From assembly GCA_019137255.1 (NCBI GenBank), contig WPDH01000001.1, positions 44,370-108,369 on the forward strand: a stretch of 64,000 bases of DNA. The letters run 5' to 3'. The stretch is from Corinectria fuckeliana (Eukaryota; Ascomycota; Sordariomycetes; Hypocreales; Nectriaceae). The notes beneath the pieces are model-generated. The model was not told the DNA's origin. It searched no databases and saw only the letters and a program-made list of their open reading frames with translations. This document shows, piece after piece, positions 41,554-52,090 of the stretch. Within the stretch, counting starts at the first letter, position 1. The number at the start of each line of letters is the position of its first letter. The position numbers were made by a program, and so were the translations under genes.

Positions 41554-43170
41554 ATGGCCACACTCTTTACCAACGGTCGGATCCTGTCCAGGGCCGAGGT
41601 CGGCCTCGAGGGGAAGCCGACGTTTGCGGAGAGCATGTTCGTCAAGGACGGCGTCATCACGGCCATCGGCTCGCAGGACGACATCGCGGCCAAGTACCAG
41701 GGCGAGGGCGTCGTGACGCAGGACTTGAAGGGCCGCACCGTGCTGCCGGGCTTCTTCGACAGCCACATGCACCTGCTGCTGCTCGGCCAGGCGCTGCGCA
41801 AGGTCGGCGTCGAGCACTGCAAGTCGCTGGAAGACATCCTCTCGACGCTGCGCGCGTACGCAAAGGCGAACCCCGACGTGCCGCGGATCCTGGCCAAGGG
41901 GTGGATGCACTCCATGACCCCCGACGGCGTCGACGCGTCGATGCTGGACGACATCGACCCGCGGCCCATCTTTGTCGATACCAAGGACCTCCATTCGACC
42001 TGGACCAACTCGGCCGGCCTGGCGGAGATGGGCATCGCCGACATGCCGGACCCTGCGGGCGGAACCATCCAGCGGGACGAGCAGGGCAAGCCTTCGGGCG
42101 TCTTGAGCGAGGGCGCCGTGCTGGCCATCGCCTGGCCTCATCTTGCCAAGGTGGCTACGGAGCAGGAACGCATCGACTGCATGCTGGCTGCCTTTGAGTC
42201 GTACCACGCCAACGGCTACACCGGGCTGGTCGAGATGGCCATGGACGAGCTCTCCTGGGACGCCCTGATCGCGCTGCGAGAACAGCGCCCTGACTTCTCC
42301 ATGCGCATCGTGGCGTACTGGCTCATCCGGCCGGCAGATAACGAAGCCGAGCGGTCCCGTCAGGTGTCGCGGGCTGTCGAGCTGAGCAAGAAGTACAACA
42401 AGGAGACGTCACCGGACCTGCGCATCGCCGGCATCAAGATCATCTGCGACGGCATCATCGACGCCTGCACGTCGTACCTGTCGGAGCCGTACGCCGTGGC
42501 GCCGTCGCCGCCGCCCGTCTGGACCCCGGAGGACCTCGACCCGATCGTGAAGCAGGCCGCCGACGCGGGCGTGCAGATCGCCCTCCACGCCATCGGCGAC
42601 GCGGCGATCCGCATGGCCGTGGACATGCTGGAGAAGCACACCAAGCCGGGCGGCCGCCACCGCATCGAGCACCTGGAGCTGGCGTCCCCCGAGGACGCCG
42701 AGCGGCTGGGCCGGCTGGGCCTCACGGCGTCGATCCAGCCGGTGCACGCGGACCCGGCGATCCTCCGGGCGTGGCCGCGGCTGATCGGCGCGCGCCGGTG
42801 CGAGCGGGCCTTTGCGTACCGCGAGTTCGCCGACGCGGGGGCGCTGATGGCGCTGGGCAGCGACAGCCCGACGGCGCCGTGGAACCCGCTGCACAACATC
42901 TACGTGGCGGCGACGCGGCGGTCTGCGCGGGAGCCGGAGAGCGACGAGGTGGTCAACGAGCACTTCCGGCTGGGCGTGTGCGAGGCGGTGGTGGCAGGCA
43001 CGGCGGGCGCGGCGCAGAGCGTGTTCGCCGAGGACCACGTGGGCAGCCTCGAGGTAGGGAAGCAGGCGGACATGGTGGTGGTTGACATGGAGTGGGAGGC
43101 GCGGAGCTTGCTCAAGTCGGAGGTCAAGGAGACTTGGTTTGGCGGACGGAGAGTTTTCAGCAGTAGTTGA
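41554..43170 (+). CDS. amidohydrolase family 3 protein (YtcJ-like)
   Basis: Single exon, 538 residues. The N-terminal beta-sandwich part reads LFTNGRILS then AESMFVKDGVITAIG. The metal-site motif is H71-M-H73 in FFDSHMHL. Further signatures are GTIQRDEQGKPSGVL, IKIICDGIIDACTSYL, HAIGDAAI, RIEHLEL and the late Asp in LGSDSPTAPW. This is the amidohydrolase 3 subgroup, 500-580 residues, metal-dependent hydrolases of amides, N-acyl compounds or cyclic imides; the substrate is not predictable. No signal peptide, so it should be cytosolic. The coding region is very GC-rich with frequent C/G third positions, like neighbouring intact genes. It sits between the dehydrogenase relic and a small DNA-binding-like gene, with an allantoate-type carrier further on. 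A link to nitrogen-compound use is possible but unproved. Confidence 0.9.
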   Translation: MATLFTNGRILSRAEVGLEGKPTFAESMFVKDGVITAIGSQDDIAAKYQGEGVVTQDLKGRTVLPGFFDSHMHLLLLGQALRKVGVEHCKSLEDILSTLRAYAKANPDVPRILAKGWMHSMTPDGVDASMLDDIDPRPIFVDTKDLHSTWTNSAGLAEMGIADMPDPAGGTIQRDEQGKPSGVLSEGAVLAIAWPHLAKVATEQERIDCMLAAFESYHANGYTGLVEMAMDELSWDALIALREQRPDFSMRIVAYWLIRPADNEAERSRQVSRAVELSKKYNKETSPDLRIAGIKIICDGIIDACTSYLSEPYAVAPSPPPVWTPEDLDPIVKQAADAGVQIALHAIGDAAIRMAVDMLEKHTKPGGRHRIEHLELASPEDAERLGRLGLTASIQPVHADPAILRAWPRLIGARRCERAFAYREFADAGALMALGSDSPTAPWNPLHNIYVAATRRSAREPESDEVVNEHFRLGVCEAVVAGTAGAAQSVFAEDHVGSLEVGKQADMVVVDMEWEARSLLKSEVKETWFGGRRVFSSS

Positions 43171-43530
43171 GAGGGTGGTGGTGATGATGTTTTTTTTTAG
43201 TTGTTGTTTGAAAGGGTCAGTCAGTCAGTATCTAAGTAGATACCTAGGTAGGTACATGGTAGCTGTGTAGAACGCCAGGAGTCGGAGGAGTATCGGTAGA
43301 GGAACTATGAGAAATGAATGCGTCATTCCCAGAGTTAGGCTATGCTGCACCTCGTCCTTTCTCACCACTCTGTCCAGTCGTCTACTGTAACTTCGTAAAA
43401 CTCAACAAATTGGCACAGCTCGGCATGAGACGGAAAATCAGCGCCGCTCCACTCAGACGCAGATCGCTTCCGTATAAGGCAAAATCAGTGTGAGACAGTG
43501 GACTAAGGGGCGGCATGTCGAAACGCTGAC
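43171..43530. other. intergenic region
   Basis: Contains a palindromic TACCTAGGTAGGTAC at 43241-43255. No gene recognised. Confidence 0.4.
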
Positions 43531-43959
43531 ATGTCCTCACCGAGTTTCCCCTCCATTTTGAGTCGTCAAAGACTGTTCCAAGTGAGGTTATCATCAATTC
43601 CTAGTTTCTCTACCATGGCCCCCGCTCCGGAAGCCGATCCCAACGCCCGTACGCCGGCCAAGCGGCGTGGGCCGAAGCCCAAGGCATATGCCGACCGCCC
43701 ATTCACGCCCAAGCCGCCCGTCCAGCGCATCGAGAGGAGCTATTCGAAGGTCAAGAAGCAGGAGGTCATCATGTGGTTGACTCATCATCGTGTCCGACGC
43801 CTCGGCGAGGTCCAGCGGCCATCCTTCCGCGACGCCGAGGCGCACTTTAAGATCCCCTTCAAGACCATTTTCAACTGGTGGAAGCTTCGGGACAAGCTTG
43901 CACCGGACTGCCAGGCCCAGTGGGTAATCCATTCCCTCAAGCCACCTCTCTCTCCATGA
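43531..43959 (+). CDS. small helix-turn-helix-like protein, family uncertain
   Basis: Open frame of 142 codons from 43531; the ATG at 43615 (context ACCATGG, MAPAPEADPN) is the more likely start, giving 114 residues. It begins with a basic AT-hook-like RRGPKPK, followed by RIERSYSKVKKQEVIMWLTHHRV, then RDAEAHFKIPFKTIFNWWKLRDKL. That order (basic helix, spacer, IPxxTIxxWWK helix) resembles homeodomain-like or psq/CENP-B-type DNA-binding segments found in many short fungal proteins. A possible intron at 43921-43978 (GTAATC...CTCCAG) would replace the last 11 residues by an Arg-rich tail. It may be a host regulator or a domesticated piece of a pogo-type transposase; I cannot decide. Confidence 0.55.
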   Translation: MSSPSFPSILSRQRLFQVRLSSIPSFSTMAPAPEADPNARTPAKRRGPKPKAYADRPFTPKPPVQRIERSYSKVKKQEVIMWLTHHRVRRLGEVQRPSFRDAEAHFKIPFKTIFNWWKLRDKLAPDCQAQWVIHSLKPPLSP

Positions 43960-44617
43960 CCTCACGTCCCTTCTCCAGTCTCGACCAGCCGGCCGCCATC
44001 TCAGCATCTACGCCCCGAGACGGCCAAGTTGAGGTTGAGATATCTCAGCCAGGACAAAACGCAGAGGCGACCGACCCAGATAGGTCCCAAAGCTGAGATC
44101 CTATCTCGCCCTTTGATCTCGTCCCATGGCTCGACCTATCTGGGCCGACCAGGATCAAAGTGGAACCGATAGATAGGTGCAGAAGACCGAGAGCCCAGTT
44201 TCCCGCGGACAACCTCCCGGTAAAACACAGGTAGTCAAGCAGTCAAGCAGTATCTCTGCTTATCAGAGCTAGTCCATCGATATCAGCTGGTCTCCACCGC
44301 GCCGCCATCACCTTGCCTATCAGTGCTCCACCCAACGAAGCGTTACCCCAGATCAGCCTGTTTCTGGGGATGCCATGGCCCTTGAGTCGAACGCCTTGGG
44401 ACACAAAAAGGCGGCCTCGTCGCTGTTTGTCGAGATGGATGGAACGAAGGATTCCTCCAGACAACTGGGCTCACTCAATTGGACAGTCCTGGGACCCGAC
44501 TCGTTCCGACTCGCCAACACCCTTGACTTTTGAACCAAAACTCAAGGGCCTGGTCTCGTCTCGTCTCCGGCTTGAACCCCCCTCCTCCTTGGACCCCCTC
44601 TCTTCAACCGACCGATC
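43960..44617. other. intergenic region
   Basis: Short frames at 43878-44096 and 44243-44464 have no family signal. ATAGGT words recur at 44078-44178, including an approximate inverted pair CGACCCAGATAGGT / ACCTATCTGGGCCG at 44070-44147. Confidence 0.35.
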
Positions 44618-46223
44618 ATGTCCGACCTCAAACCCCACGACGTCGAGAAGAAAACACCTCCCGTCGAGACCGACGACGTCGAAGCCGACCTCAAAAACGG
44701 CTCCGTCACCGACCTCGACGAAGCCGAGCTCTTCCTCCAGCAGCATGGCATCGCCCACTCGCGCCTCCCGGAGCTCATGGCCGACGAGACGGCCCTCAAG
44801 AAGCTCCGGCGCAAGGTCGACTGGTCCCTGATGCCGCTCCTCTGCGGGACCTACCTGCTGCAGTACGTCGACAAGCAGGCCCTCAGCTACTCGGCCGTCT
44901 TCGACCTCTTCGACTCGACGGGCATGACCAGCGACGAGTACTCCTGGATGGCGTCCATCTTCTACTTCGCCTACCTCGTCGCCGAGTGGCCGGCGTCCTA
45001 CCTCGCCCAGACCATGCCCACCGGCCTCGTCGTCAGCGGCTTCGTCGTCGCCTGGGGCACCATCCTGGTCTGCACGGCCGCCGCCAAGGACTTCGCCGGG
45101 CTGGCCGTGTGCCGGTTCCTGCTGGGCATGTTCGAGGCCGTCATCACGCCGGCCTTTATGCTCATCGTGTCGCAGTGGTTCCGGCGCGAGAAGCAGCCCG
45201 CGCGCGCGGGCCTGTTCTACTGCTTCAACGGCTTCGGCAGCATGTTCGGCGGGATCCTGTTCTACGGCGTCGGCCAGGCCAAGGGCTGGGACGTGTGGCG
45301 CATCATGTACGTGCTGTGCGGCGGCCTGACCATCTGCTGGGGCGTCGTGCTGTTCTTCTTCCTGCCCAACAACATCCTGACGGCCGAGCGGTACACGGTC
45401 GAGGAGCGCGCCATGCTGATTGCCCAGAGCGCCGCCAACCGCACCGGCGTCTTCAACCGCAAGATCAAGACGAACCAGATCAAGGAGGTCTTCTGCGACT
45501 CGCAGATCTGGCTGCTGTTCTTCTTCACCCTGCTCAACGAGACGGTCAACGGCGGCATTGCCAACTTTGCCAAGCTGATCGTCAAGGGCTTCACCCAGGA
45601 TGCCCTCCTGACCACTGCCTACGGCATTCCCTACGGCGCCTGCACGGCCGTGTTCATGTTCACCGGCCCGTTCGTGGCCAGTCGCTTCAAGAACGTCCGC
45701 ACCATTGTCATGGCCGTGTGGCTGCTGCCCACGCTTGTCGCCGTGTGCCTCTTCTGGAAGCTGGAGCGAACGAACAAGGGCGGTCTCCTCGCGGGCTACT
45801 ACATGGTGAGTTGGTTCCCATTATCCTTGACTTCCCTCCCCTCCCATGAACGCAACTGACCAGAGACGCCAGTGTGCCTCCTTCATCGGCGCCCTCATCG
45901 TCGCCCTGCAGATGCCCGCGTCCAACGTCGGCGGCTACACGAAGCGCACGACGGCCACGGCCTTTGTCTTCCTGGCGTACTGCATCGGCAACATCATCGG
46001 GCCGCACGCCTTCCTGGGCTCCGAGGCGCCCATCTACCAGACGGGCTGCAAGCTGATCATCGGCTGCACCGCGGGCCAGGCCGTCATCGCCATGGTCCTG
46101 CGCTACGTGCTGATCCGCCGCAACAAGATGCGCGACGCCATTGCGCCCGTGGACGAGGATGCCGACGAGCTGCTGCAGGATCTGACTGACTTTGAGAACC
46201 CCAACTTTAGATATGCGTACTAG
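44618..46223 (+). CDS. MFS transporter, allantoate permease / anion:cation symporter family
   Basis: Two exons, join(44618..45805,45873..46223), 512 residues; 67-nt intron with GTGAGT donor. An acidic N-terminal tail of about 75 residues precedes KLRRKVDWSLMPLLCGTYLLQYVDKQALSYSAVF, the Dal5-type opening. Family motifs follow: YSWMASIFYFAYLVAEWPASYL, CRFLLGMFEAVITPAFMLI, WFRREKQPARAGLFYCFNG. About 12 membrane segments are visible. Dal5-type carriers import allantoate, ureidosuccinate, nicotinate, vitamins or small dipeptides with protons at the plasma membrane; the exact substrate is unknown. The C-terminus ends FENPNFRYAY, typical of the group. Clean frame and strong GC3. Confidence 0.92.
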
Positions 46224-46868
46224 AAAGGACGCGAGGGGGTTAGTAGTTGGATATGATGTATGATTTTGCCTTGGCCTTTCGGGTGCTAGTGTGGCGCAAT
46301 TGACGATGGATGCCCTTGTAAGATTCTTCAACCACTTGGCTAACTAGGTGCCTAACCCTACGTGATACACTTCCTGGGTACATATGCTCTTCCTCTCCCC
46401 TCTCCCCTCTCACGACACATTGCTACACTTTGTCTGAATCTGTCATAGCGCATGAGCGGTGCAATTCGACTGCAGTTCTAGCTTTATTCTAGTCATAGGT
46501 GACGCCACTGTAAGTATCATGACCATTGATAAGTAAGGTAGGTAAGTAAGTAGGCCCAAGGAAGTAATATGTGCGACATGGGGAGGTCGTCTACACTGCT
46601 GTAGACCATGACATAGAGGTAGATGCCTTACAATATTTAGTACTCATAACATTCAGCCCATGTCTTATTTAAGCCGTTATTCGTATCAACTACATATCGA
46701 CAGACTTACCACCCAGTCTTCAAACCTCGACGACACCCTCGCTCAAAACTCGCACTGCTCCTCTCCCCATTGATAGTCAACCAGCCGCGAAGCCACACGC
46801 ACTTCCCCGCCACCCGCCCTCTCATCGTTGCCCTCTCCCATCACCATCGTCAGCCCCTTGCCGCCCTT
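46224..46868. other. intergenic region
   Basis: 645 bp, AT-richer than its surroundings, with TAGGTAGGTAAG-like words near 46536-46551. No gene recognised. Confidence 0.4.
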
Positions 46869-47600
46869 TTAGGCCTTCCACTCCGGCCGGCCGGCAAACC
46901 TGCCCCTGACCGCGTTGGGATCCCCCTTGGTGACGAAGCTGGTGCAGTACGCGTGGAAGTTGCCCGCCACCTCGTCCCGCGTGCGCGAGATGCCGCGCAC
47001 CTCCTTGTTGTGCGTCTGGTACCGCATCTGGTCGCCGTGATTGGCGCCTAGCAGTTCTAGGCCTCGGAGCGCGCAAACACGGCCTTGCCGGCCTTGTCGA
47101 CCGTCTCCGAGGGCAGGCCGCGGAGGCAGGTCAGGACCAAGGGGTCCAGCAGGTCCGTGTGGTGGGCGCAGGGCGTGAGGTCGAGCAGCTCGCGGAAGTG
47201 CTGCGTGTTGAGGTCGGCCGAGGGAGGGTGCGCTGCGCGGGCAGTGTGGGCGCCGGAGTCCATGATGGCCTTGTGGAAGAGGCGCTTCGGCTGGTTGATG
47301 TCCATGATGAGATGGCCGATCTGCCGTTGTCAGTCTCCGAGAACCCTCACCAAGCTGAGTAGGTGGCCACTTACACCATGCGCCGCAGCACTCAAGCCCA
47401 TGACGGTCACGTCGCCCGGGTCACCGCCAAACGCCCCAATGTTCTCCTGGACCCATTCCAGCGCAACGTACATGTCCCTGAGTCCGAGATTCAGGACGCC
47501 CTCCTTGGCCGTCAACTCCGTGTTGAGCACCAAGCCACGACAAGGGGACACCCTTGGTACGTTTGTCCTCGGCCATGACGGAATATTGTTAGCACCGAGC
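46869..47600 (-). pseudogene. relic of a type-B carboxylesterase with internal deletion
   Basis: On the minus strand a carboxylesterase is recognisable in three parts. The first (about 47375-47540) has EGVLNLGLRDMYVALEWVQENI, then FGGDPGDVTVMGLSAAA, where the Ser elbow is normally GESAG: the Ser is kept but Glu is Leu and Gly is Ala. A well-formed intron (47322-47374) leads to the second part, which reads LFHKAIMDSGA and runs to VFARSEA with a TAG at 47057-47059. The third part, in another frame (46869-47048), is the family C-terminus: GANHGDQMRY with the catalytic His, VAGNFHAYCTSF, GDPNAVRGRF, stop. Roughly 150-200 residues holding the catalytic acid are absent between parts two and three, and the first ~180 residues are also missing. 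Non-functional. Confidence 0.78.
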
Positions 47601-48225
47601 AACGAGGGCATCACTCCATCCCCGGCCATCGCGAGCCGCCTCCTAGATAAGAGCTCTCTCAACGCGCCGTTGTCGCATGGCTCATCATGGACCGGCGGTG
47701 GTCCCTATCAGCCCAGCCCCCCCGCGTCCATTACATCCCGATGCTTCGTATGATCTTCTTGAGCTGCCGAGGGGCAAGTGGGCCGCTCCCGCGGGCTTGC
47801 AGGGGCAAGGTTCGGGGCTACGGCACTTGATCTTGAAGCCGAAGCGGAGAAGCGCTGCGTTCGGAGGCGTGAACAAGAACCGACTATCGCCTCGACGTTT
47901 TCCGCGGGAAACTTGACCAGGGGGTTCTGATTGGTAGGGTGCTGGTCGGAGTCGCACAGAGCGGCCGTGGAAGCCAACCTTGTGATTTCCGAGTTGACAG
48001 TTCGGGTTCCTGAAGTCCTCTGTCGTCTGTATTTGGCGTTGCGCATTCGGGGGTCGGCTGGATCAAATATTCTCATTCTGTGTGTATATATTCCTGCTGT
48101 CCAGAAGACCAAAACCATTCCCAACAACTCCTGTAAATGCCAAATCAAACCCATTCCCAAACTATGCTATAGTGAGATGTACTCTTATTAATGCCCTGTG
48201 TACTACGGAGACCAGCCCCTCGGAC
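47601..48225. other. intergenic region, possibly with further esterase debris
   Basis: Minus-strand frames here (47708-48160) show no esterase motifs I can confirm. Nothing else recognised. Confidence 0.35.
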
Positions 48226-49935
48226 CTAAATGACGATTCCTCGTTGCTGCCACCCCCCTCGACCTTTCCATGCCCACAGCAGCAGTCCGCAACCAATCCA
48301 CACAGTGATACTCTCCGCCCAAAATGTCGACTGGTAGCATATCTTTCCGTGACAGAAGAGGTCCCTGCCCTCTCCATGGGCGGACTGGTTGGCACCGGCC
48401 TGATACACCGCCGAGTAAATGAGTCCCCAGAACGTCGAACCGACGGCAGGCAGCGTGGCGATGATGCCGAAGTTGGTGGAAAAGTTCTCGACTCCCCATA
48501 TGATGGTGACAATCAAGGGCGTCAAGCTGAAGATGGCTCCGTACCCGCCTCCGACCAACCCAGACACTATCCAGAAGCGCTCTGCGTGGTTTTGCACAAA
48601 TCCAGACGCCAACGTTACGAGGCCCAGAGACAGCATCAAGCCAAAGCAGAGCAGAAACGCAACCCGAGAAACGGCAAATCGCTTGCCCGTTGCGGGCAGG
48701 TGAGAGGGCACCTGCACATGCTGTGTCTGGGGAGACGGCGCCACCAGGTCGGTGATGGTACCGATGAGGATACGCGAGAGAGTGCTGGTGACGCCAAAGA
48801 TGGACACATGTGTTGCAGCCGAGGTGCGGTGTCCAAAGCCCCCAGACGTCGGCGGCGAGAGCGTGCCAATGACGGTGCCGAGATTGTTGATGAAGGCCTC
48901 GCCGGGGCCGACCATGAAGAGGAAAGCCAGCGCAAACGGCCACATGGTTCGGTCGGTGAGGAACTGCCTCGTCTCGGCGTTGAGCACCCAGTTCTTCTTC
49001 CACCGCGCGTCGTCGTCCTTGGACGGATCCAGAAGAGCAGAATCTTCACGGGTGCTTGGGTCGGCGGTACCGTAGCTCACAGACCGATTGAGGAGAGAGC
49101 TCCCATCTAGAAGCCCGCTTTGCTCCAGCTCGTCAATGGCTTCGTCGATCAGGTCCTGCTCGTCCACGATCCTCAGAGTCAAAGTGCCTAGGATCCCCAG
49201 GGTGCAGTTCAAGACTCCAAGAAACACAAAGAAGCGAAAGACGTCCAAATCGCCGAGCGAGCCGTCTGGCCGCCTCTCGGTGAAGAGGCGACTATTGCCG
49301 ACCTGGCTCAGCCACATAGGACTCAATCCGAATGCCGTTATGGGCGATGCCAGTGCGAGGCCTCTGTATTTCCCTTTGCCAAAGTTCTTTGCGCACGATG
49401 ACACAGCGGCCATGTAGATGGAGCAAGAGGCGACGCCGATGCATACAAACGCGAGCATCATGAGCGGCACTGACCAATCTCCATCGATATCGAAAACACC
49501 GCCGTCCTGAAACTGGAGGTCCAGCTTCCGGTAGACGCCCGCCGCCAGGCCGTAGCCTCCGCCAAAGAAAACAGCCGCCAGCAGAGCCAAGGGCCTTATT
49601 CCGACTCGGTCGCATACGTAGCCTAGGATCGAGATCGGGAGGTAGAGGGCGACGGACCCGGCGATTGCGACGGCGTTGACTTGGAACTGGGTGTAGTGAA
49701 GATGCGACTGGAACAGAGGGGCATACAGCGAAAACACGACAATGGAGCCTCCGCCGAGGGCACACAGGTTGGCCGTGACGAAGGATATCAGTCGGACGGC
49801 GTGCTTCCTCTTCTGCCATCGCCGGCCGCTGGTCTCGGAGACTGACGAGGCGTAGCTCGAGCTATAGGTGGACGTCTGGTCGGCATCGCGGGGTCGCGCG
49901 AGGAGCGGCTCGTGCTCGATGGCGGGCGTCGGCAT
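48226..49935 (-). CDS. MFS transporter of the MCH1 / nodulin-like type
   Basis: Single exon, 569 residues. A cytosolic N-terminal tail starts EHEPLLARP (a possible acidic dileucine sorting signal) and is Ser-rich before the first membrane segment (RLISFVTANLCALGGGSIVVFSLYAPLF). Twelve segments follow, with a long hydrophilic central loop (about residues 255-320) between segments 6 and 7. Motifs include LGYVCDRVGIRPLALLAAVFFGGGYGLAAG and GPGEAFINNLGTVIGTL, as in Mch1-like and nodulin-like MFS proteins. Yeast Mch1 resembles monocarboxylate carriers but does not transport typical monocarboxylates; localisation to the vacuole is reported for the group. The substrate is unknown. A TCACGTGA site lies about 250 bp upstream. 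Confidence 0.88.
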   Translation of the reverse strand: MPTPAIEHEPLLARPRDADQTSTYSSSYASSVSETSGRRWQKRKHAVRLISFVTANLCALGGGSIVVFSLYAPLFQSHLHYTQFQVNAVAIAGSVALYLPISILGYVCDRVGIRPLALLAAVFFGGGYGLAAGVYRKLDLQFQDGGVFDIDGDWSVPLMMLAFVCIGVASCSIYMAAVSSCAKNFGKGKYRGLALASPITAFGLSPMWLSQVGNSRLFTERRPDGSLGDLDVFRFFVFLGVLNCTLGILGTLTLRIVDEQDLIDEAIDELEQSGLLDGSSLLNRSVSYGTADPSTREDSALLDPSKDDDARWKKNWVLNAETRQFLTDRTMWPFALAFLFMVGPGEAFINNLGTVIGTLSPPTSGGFGHRTSAATHVSIFGVTSTLSRILIGTITDLVAPSPQTQHVQVPSHLPATGKRFAVSRVAFLLCFGLMLSLGLVTLASGFVQNHAERFWIVSGLVGGGYGAIFSLTPLIVTIIWGVENFSTNFGIIATLPAVGSTFWGLIYSAVYQAGANQSAHGEGRDLFCHGKICYQSTFWAESITVWIGCGLLLWAWKGRGGWQQRGIVI

Positions 49936-50183
49936 GATGATGACAGAAGCTCGAATGGTGAAGCAATGTTTAATGTTGCAGAGTCTATGTCGAGTTGTCG
50001 ATACGGAGTAGGCAATGGGGTAACGGAAGATGCGATCACGTCAATGCGAGTCACTTGAGCGCCATGGATCCACGTCATACTAGTAATCTAATCTACAGGC
50101 TAGATACGGAGTAACGGAGTAGGCTAAGTAGGCCAGTAGATAGGCCTACCTAGGTACGTGTCTTGATAAGGCCTATTTGCTAG

Positions 50184-50191
50184 TCACGTGA
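50184..50191. promoter_or_regulatory. TCACGTGA palindrome upstream of the MCH1-like gene
   Basis: Perfect 8-bp palindrome in the 294-bp gap between the MCH1-like start (49935) and the F-box stop (50230). It is 250 bp from the nearest start, further than the other copies, so its role is less sure. Confidence 0.3.
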
Positions 50192-50229
50192 TTTATGAAA
50201 GCCATGAAAGCCATCTGGGTAGGCGTCCA

Positions 50230-52090
50230 TTAATTGCCGTGGGTCAAGTCCAATGAAAAGGCAAAGTCATGCGAGATATTGGTTTCTTCCTCCTCTTCCG
50301 GGAGCGGGTGGCATGGCTGGATGTTGGACAAGGACGGAAATATGTTGCTCGCACATACCAGCATACCCCGTGTAGTAGGAACGAGCACAGTGTTGTTTTC
50401 CTGGAACACGGGCCCAAGCAGGTCGGCTTCGAGAGTAATGTATTCTTCCTCTGATCCGTGCGTCGAACTGGAGATGTCGTGTTTGTGTCTTGGTGATAGG
50501 GCGCTTCCAAGGGGATGGAGAATCTGCATGCAAAGTGGAAGGGGGGGGTCACATCTAAGTTCTTCGCCACGTCTAACCTTCCACGTCAAAATCAGACCCT
50601 CCTCCCAAAGGTGCGCGCCGTTCAGAATACCTTCAGGGGAGGGGTAGTAGCCAGTATGTACTTCGTGGACTTCGTTCCAGAGTAGGTCCAGCTTGGGGGT
50701 CGCGTAGTAGTGTTGAGAAAAGGCCTGCTCCAGGATGTTGAAGGAGACGGTCCCAATGTCGCCTTGCTTCCACGCGTCGCTGTGGCATTTGCATAGCTTA
50801 ACACCGTCCTTAAAGCGACTGCTTCGAAGCTCGTAGATGGCTAGCGCGTATGATCCATGGTTGTCTGCCTTTTTGGGAGAAAATCGCATCCGAATCTTGC
50901 TCTCTGAGCAACGGCAGTCGTCGACTGGTTTTACGACCGGGTTTGCGACCGATCTGCTCCATTGCCCAACAGGTTTGCCGTTGTCGAACTTGGCAACCAC
51001 TAACGTGACAATTCGCGGCCCTAGGCATGTTAGCTCATGCTAATACTCAACTGGTAGGCGCAAAACACTCACATGGCTGGTGGTATTGGTACGCAAGTAC
51101 AACATACACTGCCTCTAGTTCGGATGGGTGGAAGAGAACCGCCGGTAGACACCCAGGCACCCGGTGGCTGTTTGGTGGAGTTTCGATACCACTGAGACTC
51201 AGTTCGACTGCTTTAAACTCATAGCGACAAATGAAGACGCGCCCAGTGTTTGTTACAATAGCAACGGATTCACCCTCGATGTAATACTTGGCTACAGGGT
51301 TAGGTAGATGAATGTTGTGGAATCCTAACCGCTGCATGTGGTAGATGTATCTACAGATGTTAGTGGTACTTGGGAAAAAATGTGCCGCACAATGGACTCA
51401 CATCTTGTTTGCAAATAGCTTGCCGTCTTTCAGGAGGACGAGATGACTGCTTATGGCGAGGAGTTTGCAAGTTCTTGATGGGCCCTCGAGCTCAGTCCAA
51501 ACAAGGCGTCGGCGACTATGATTGCTAATGTCGTCTATGATGACCAAATCCCGAGAGGGCTGCCATGCTATTTTTCCGTCGGAAAAAGACACTTGAAAAT
51601 TGCCTTCCACGATTTCGGGTTCACGTTCTTGGACGAATGAAGGCAAGGGCAGGACATTGGTGAACTCATCGGACGACCAGGCCCTGTCCCATTCTATGAG
51701 ACGGCTTTTGAAGAAGCGAGCGTCTTGGCGGGCCTTTTTCTCCCGAATGGCTCTGGAGAACACCTCATTCGGTGTTGCTGAAGGATACGATTCCAGCATG
51801 CCGGGAGCAAAGCGATGGCAGAGGGACGTGGCAACTGCAGGATGCGCCCAGGCCTTGGCCCATCCTTTGGATACCAAGGAACAGACGAGGACATCCTCTA
51901 GCGTCATGTGAGGGATCAAGACGCAGATGACTTCGGGCGGCAAGTCTTCAAGGCTGGCGAGGTGTATGTGCACGCCATGCAGTTGCTTGCACACGTATCG
52001 CAGGTCCCAGGCCGATAGGCTGGAAATGAACTGGTCGAGCTCATCTTTTCGTATCCGGGGAATCCCCGAGGGTTTTTGAAAGTGCGCCAT
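50230..52090 (-). CDS. F-box protein, three exons
   Basis: complement(join(50230..51020,51073..51350,51402..52090)), 585 residues; introns 52 and 51 nt, both with CTAACAT branch sites. An F-box spans about residues 47-95 (LEDLPPEVICVLIPHMTLEDVLVCSLVSKGW then WRA-like AWAHPAVATSLCHRF). The remaining ~480 residues alternate short beta-strand-like stretches (GKIAWQPSRDLVIIDD, CKLLAISSHLVLLKDGKLFA, YYIEGESVAIVTNTGRVFI), suggestive of a degenerate propeller. The C-terminal part has Cys pairs (DDCRCSES, KLCKCHS). Such proteins recruit targets to SCF ubiquitin ligases; the target is unknown. The splice joins keep one frame and join matching strands, so the model is good. Confidence 0.82.

Noticed and set aside
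44530..45849. 439-codon frame overlapping the MFS carrier
   Set aside because: Shifted shadow of the transporter, Arg/Pro/Gln-rich with no membrane segments.
48082..49110. Plus-strand 342-codon frame opposite the MCH1-like gene
   Set aside because: Antisense to a clear MFS protein; charged, no domain.
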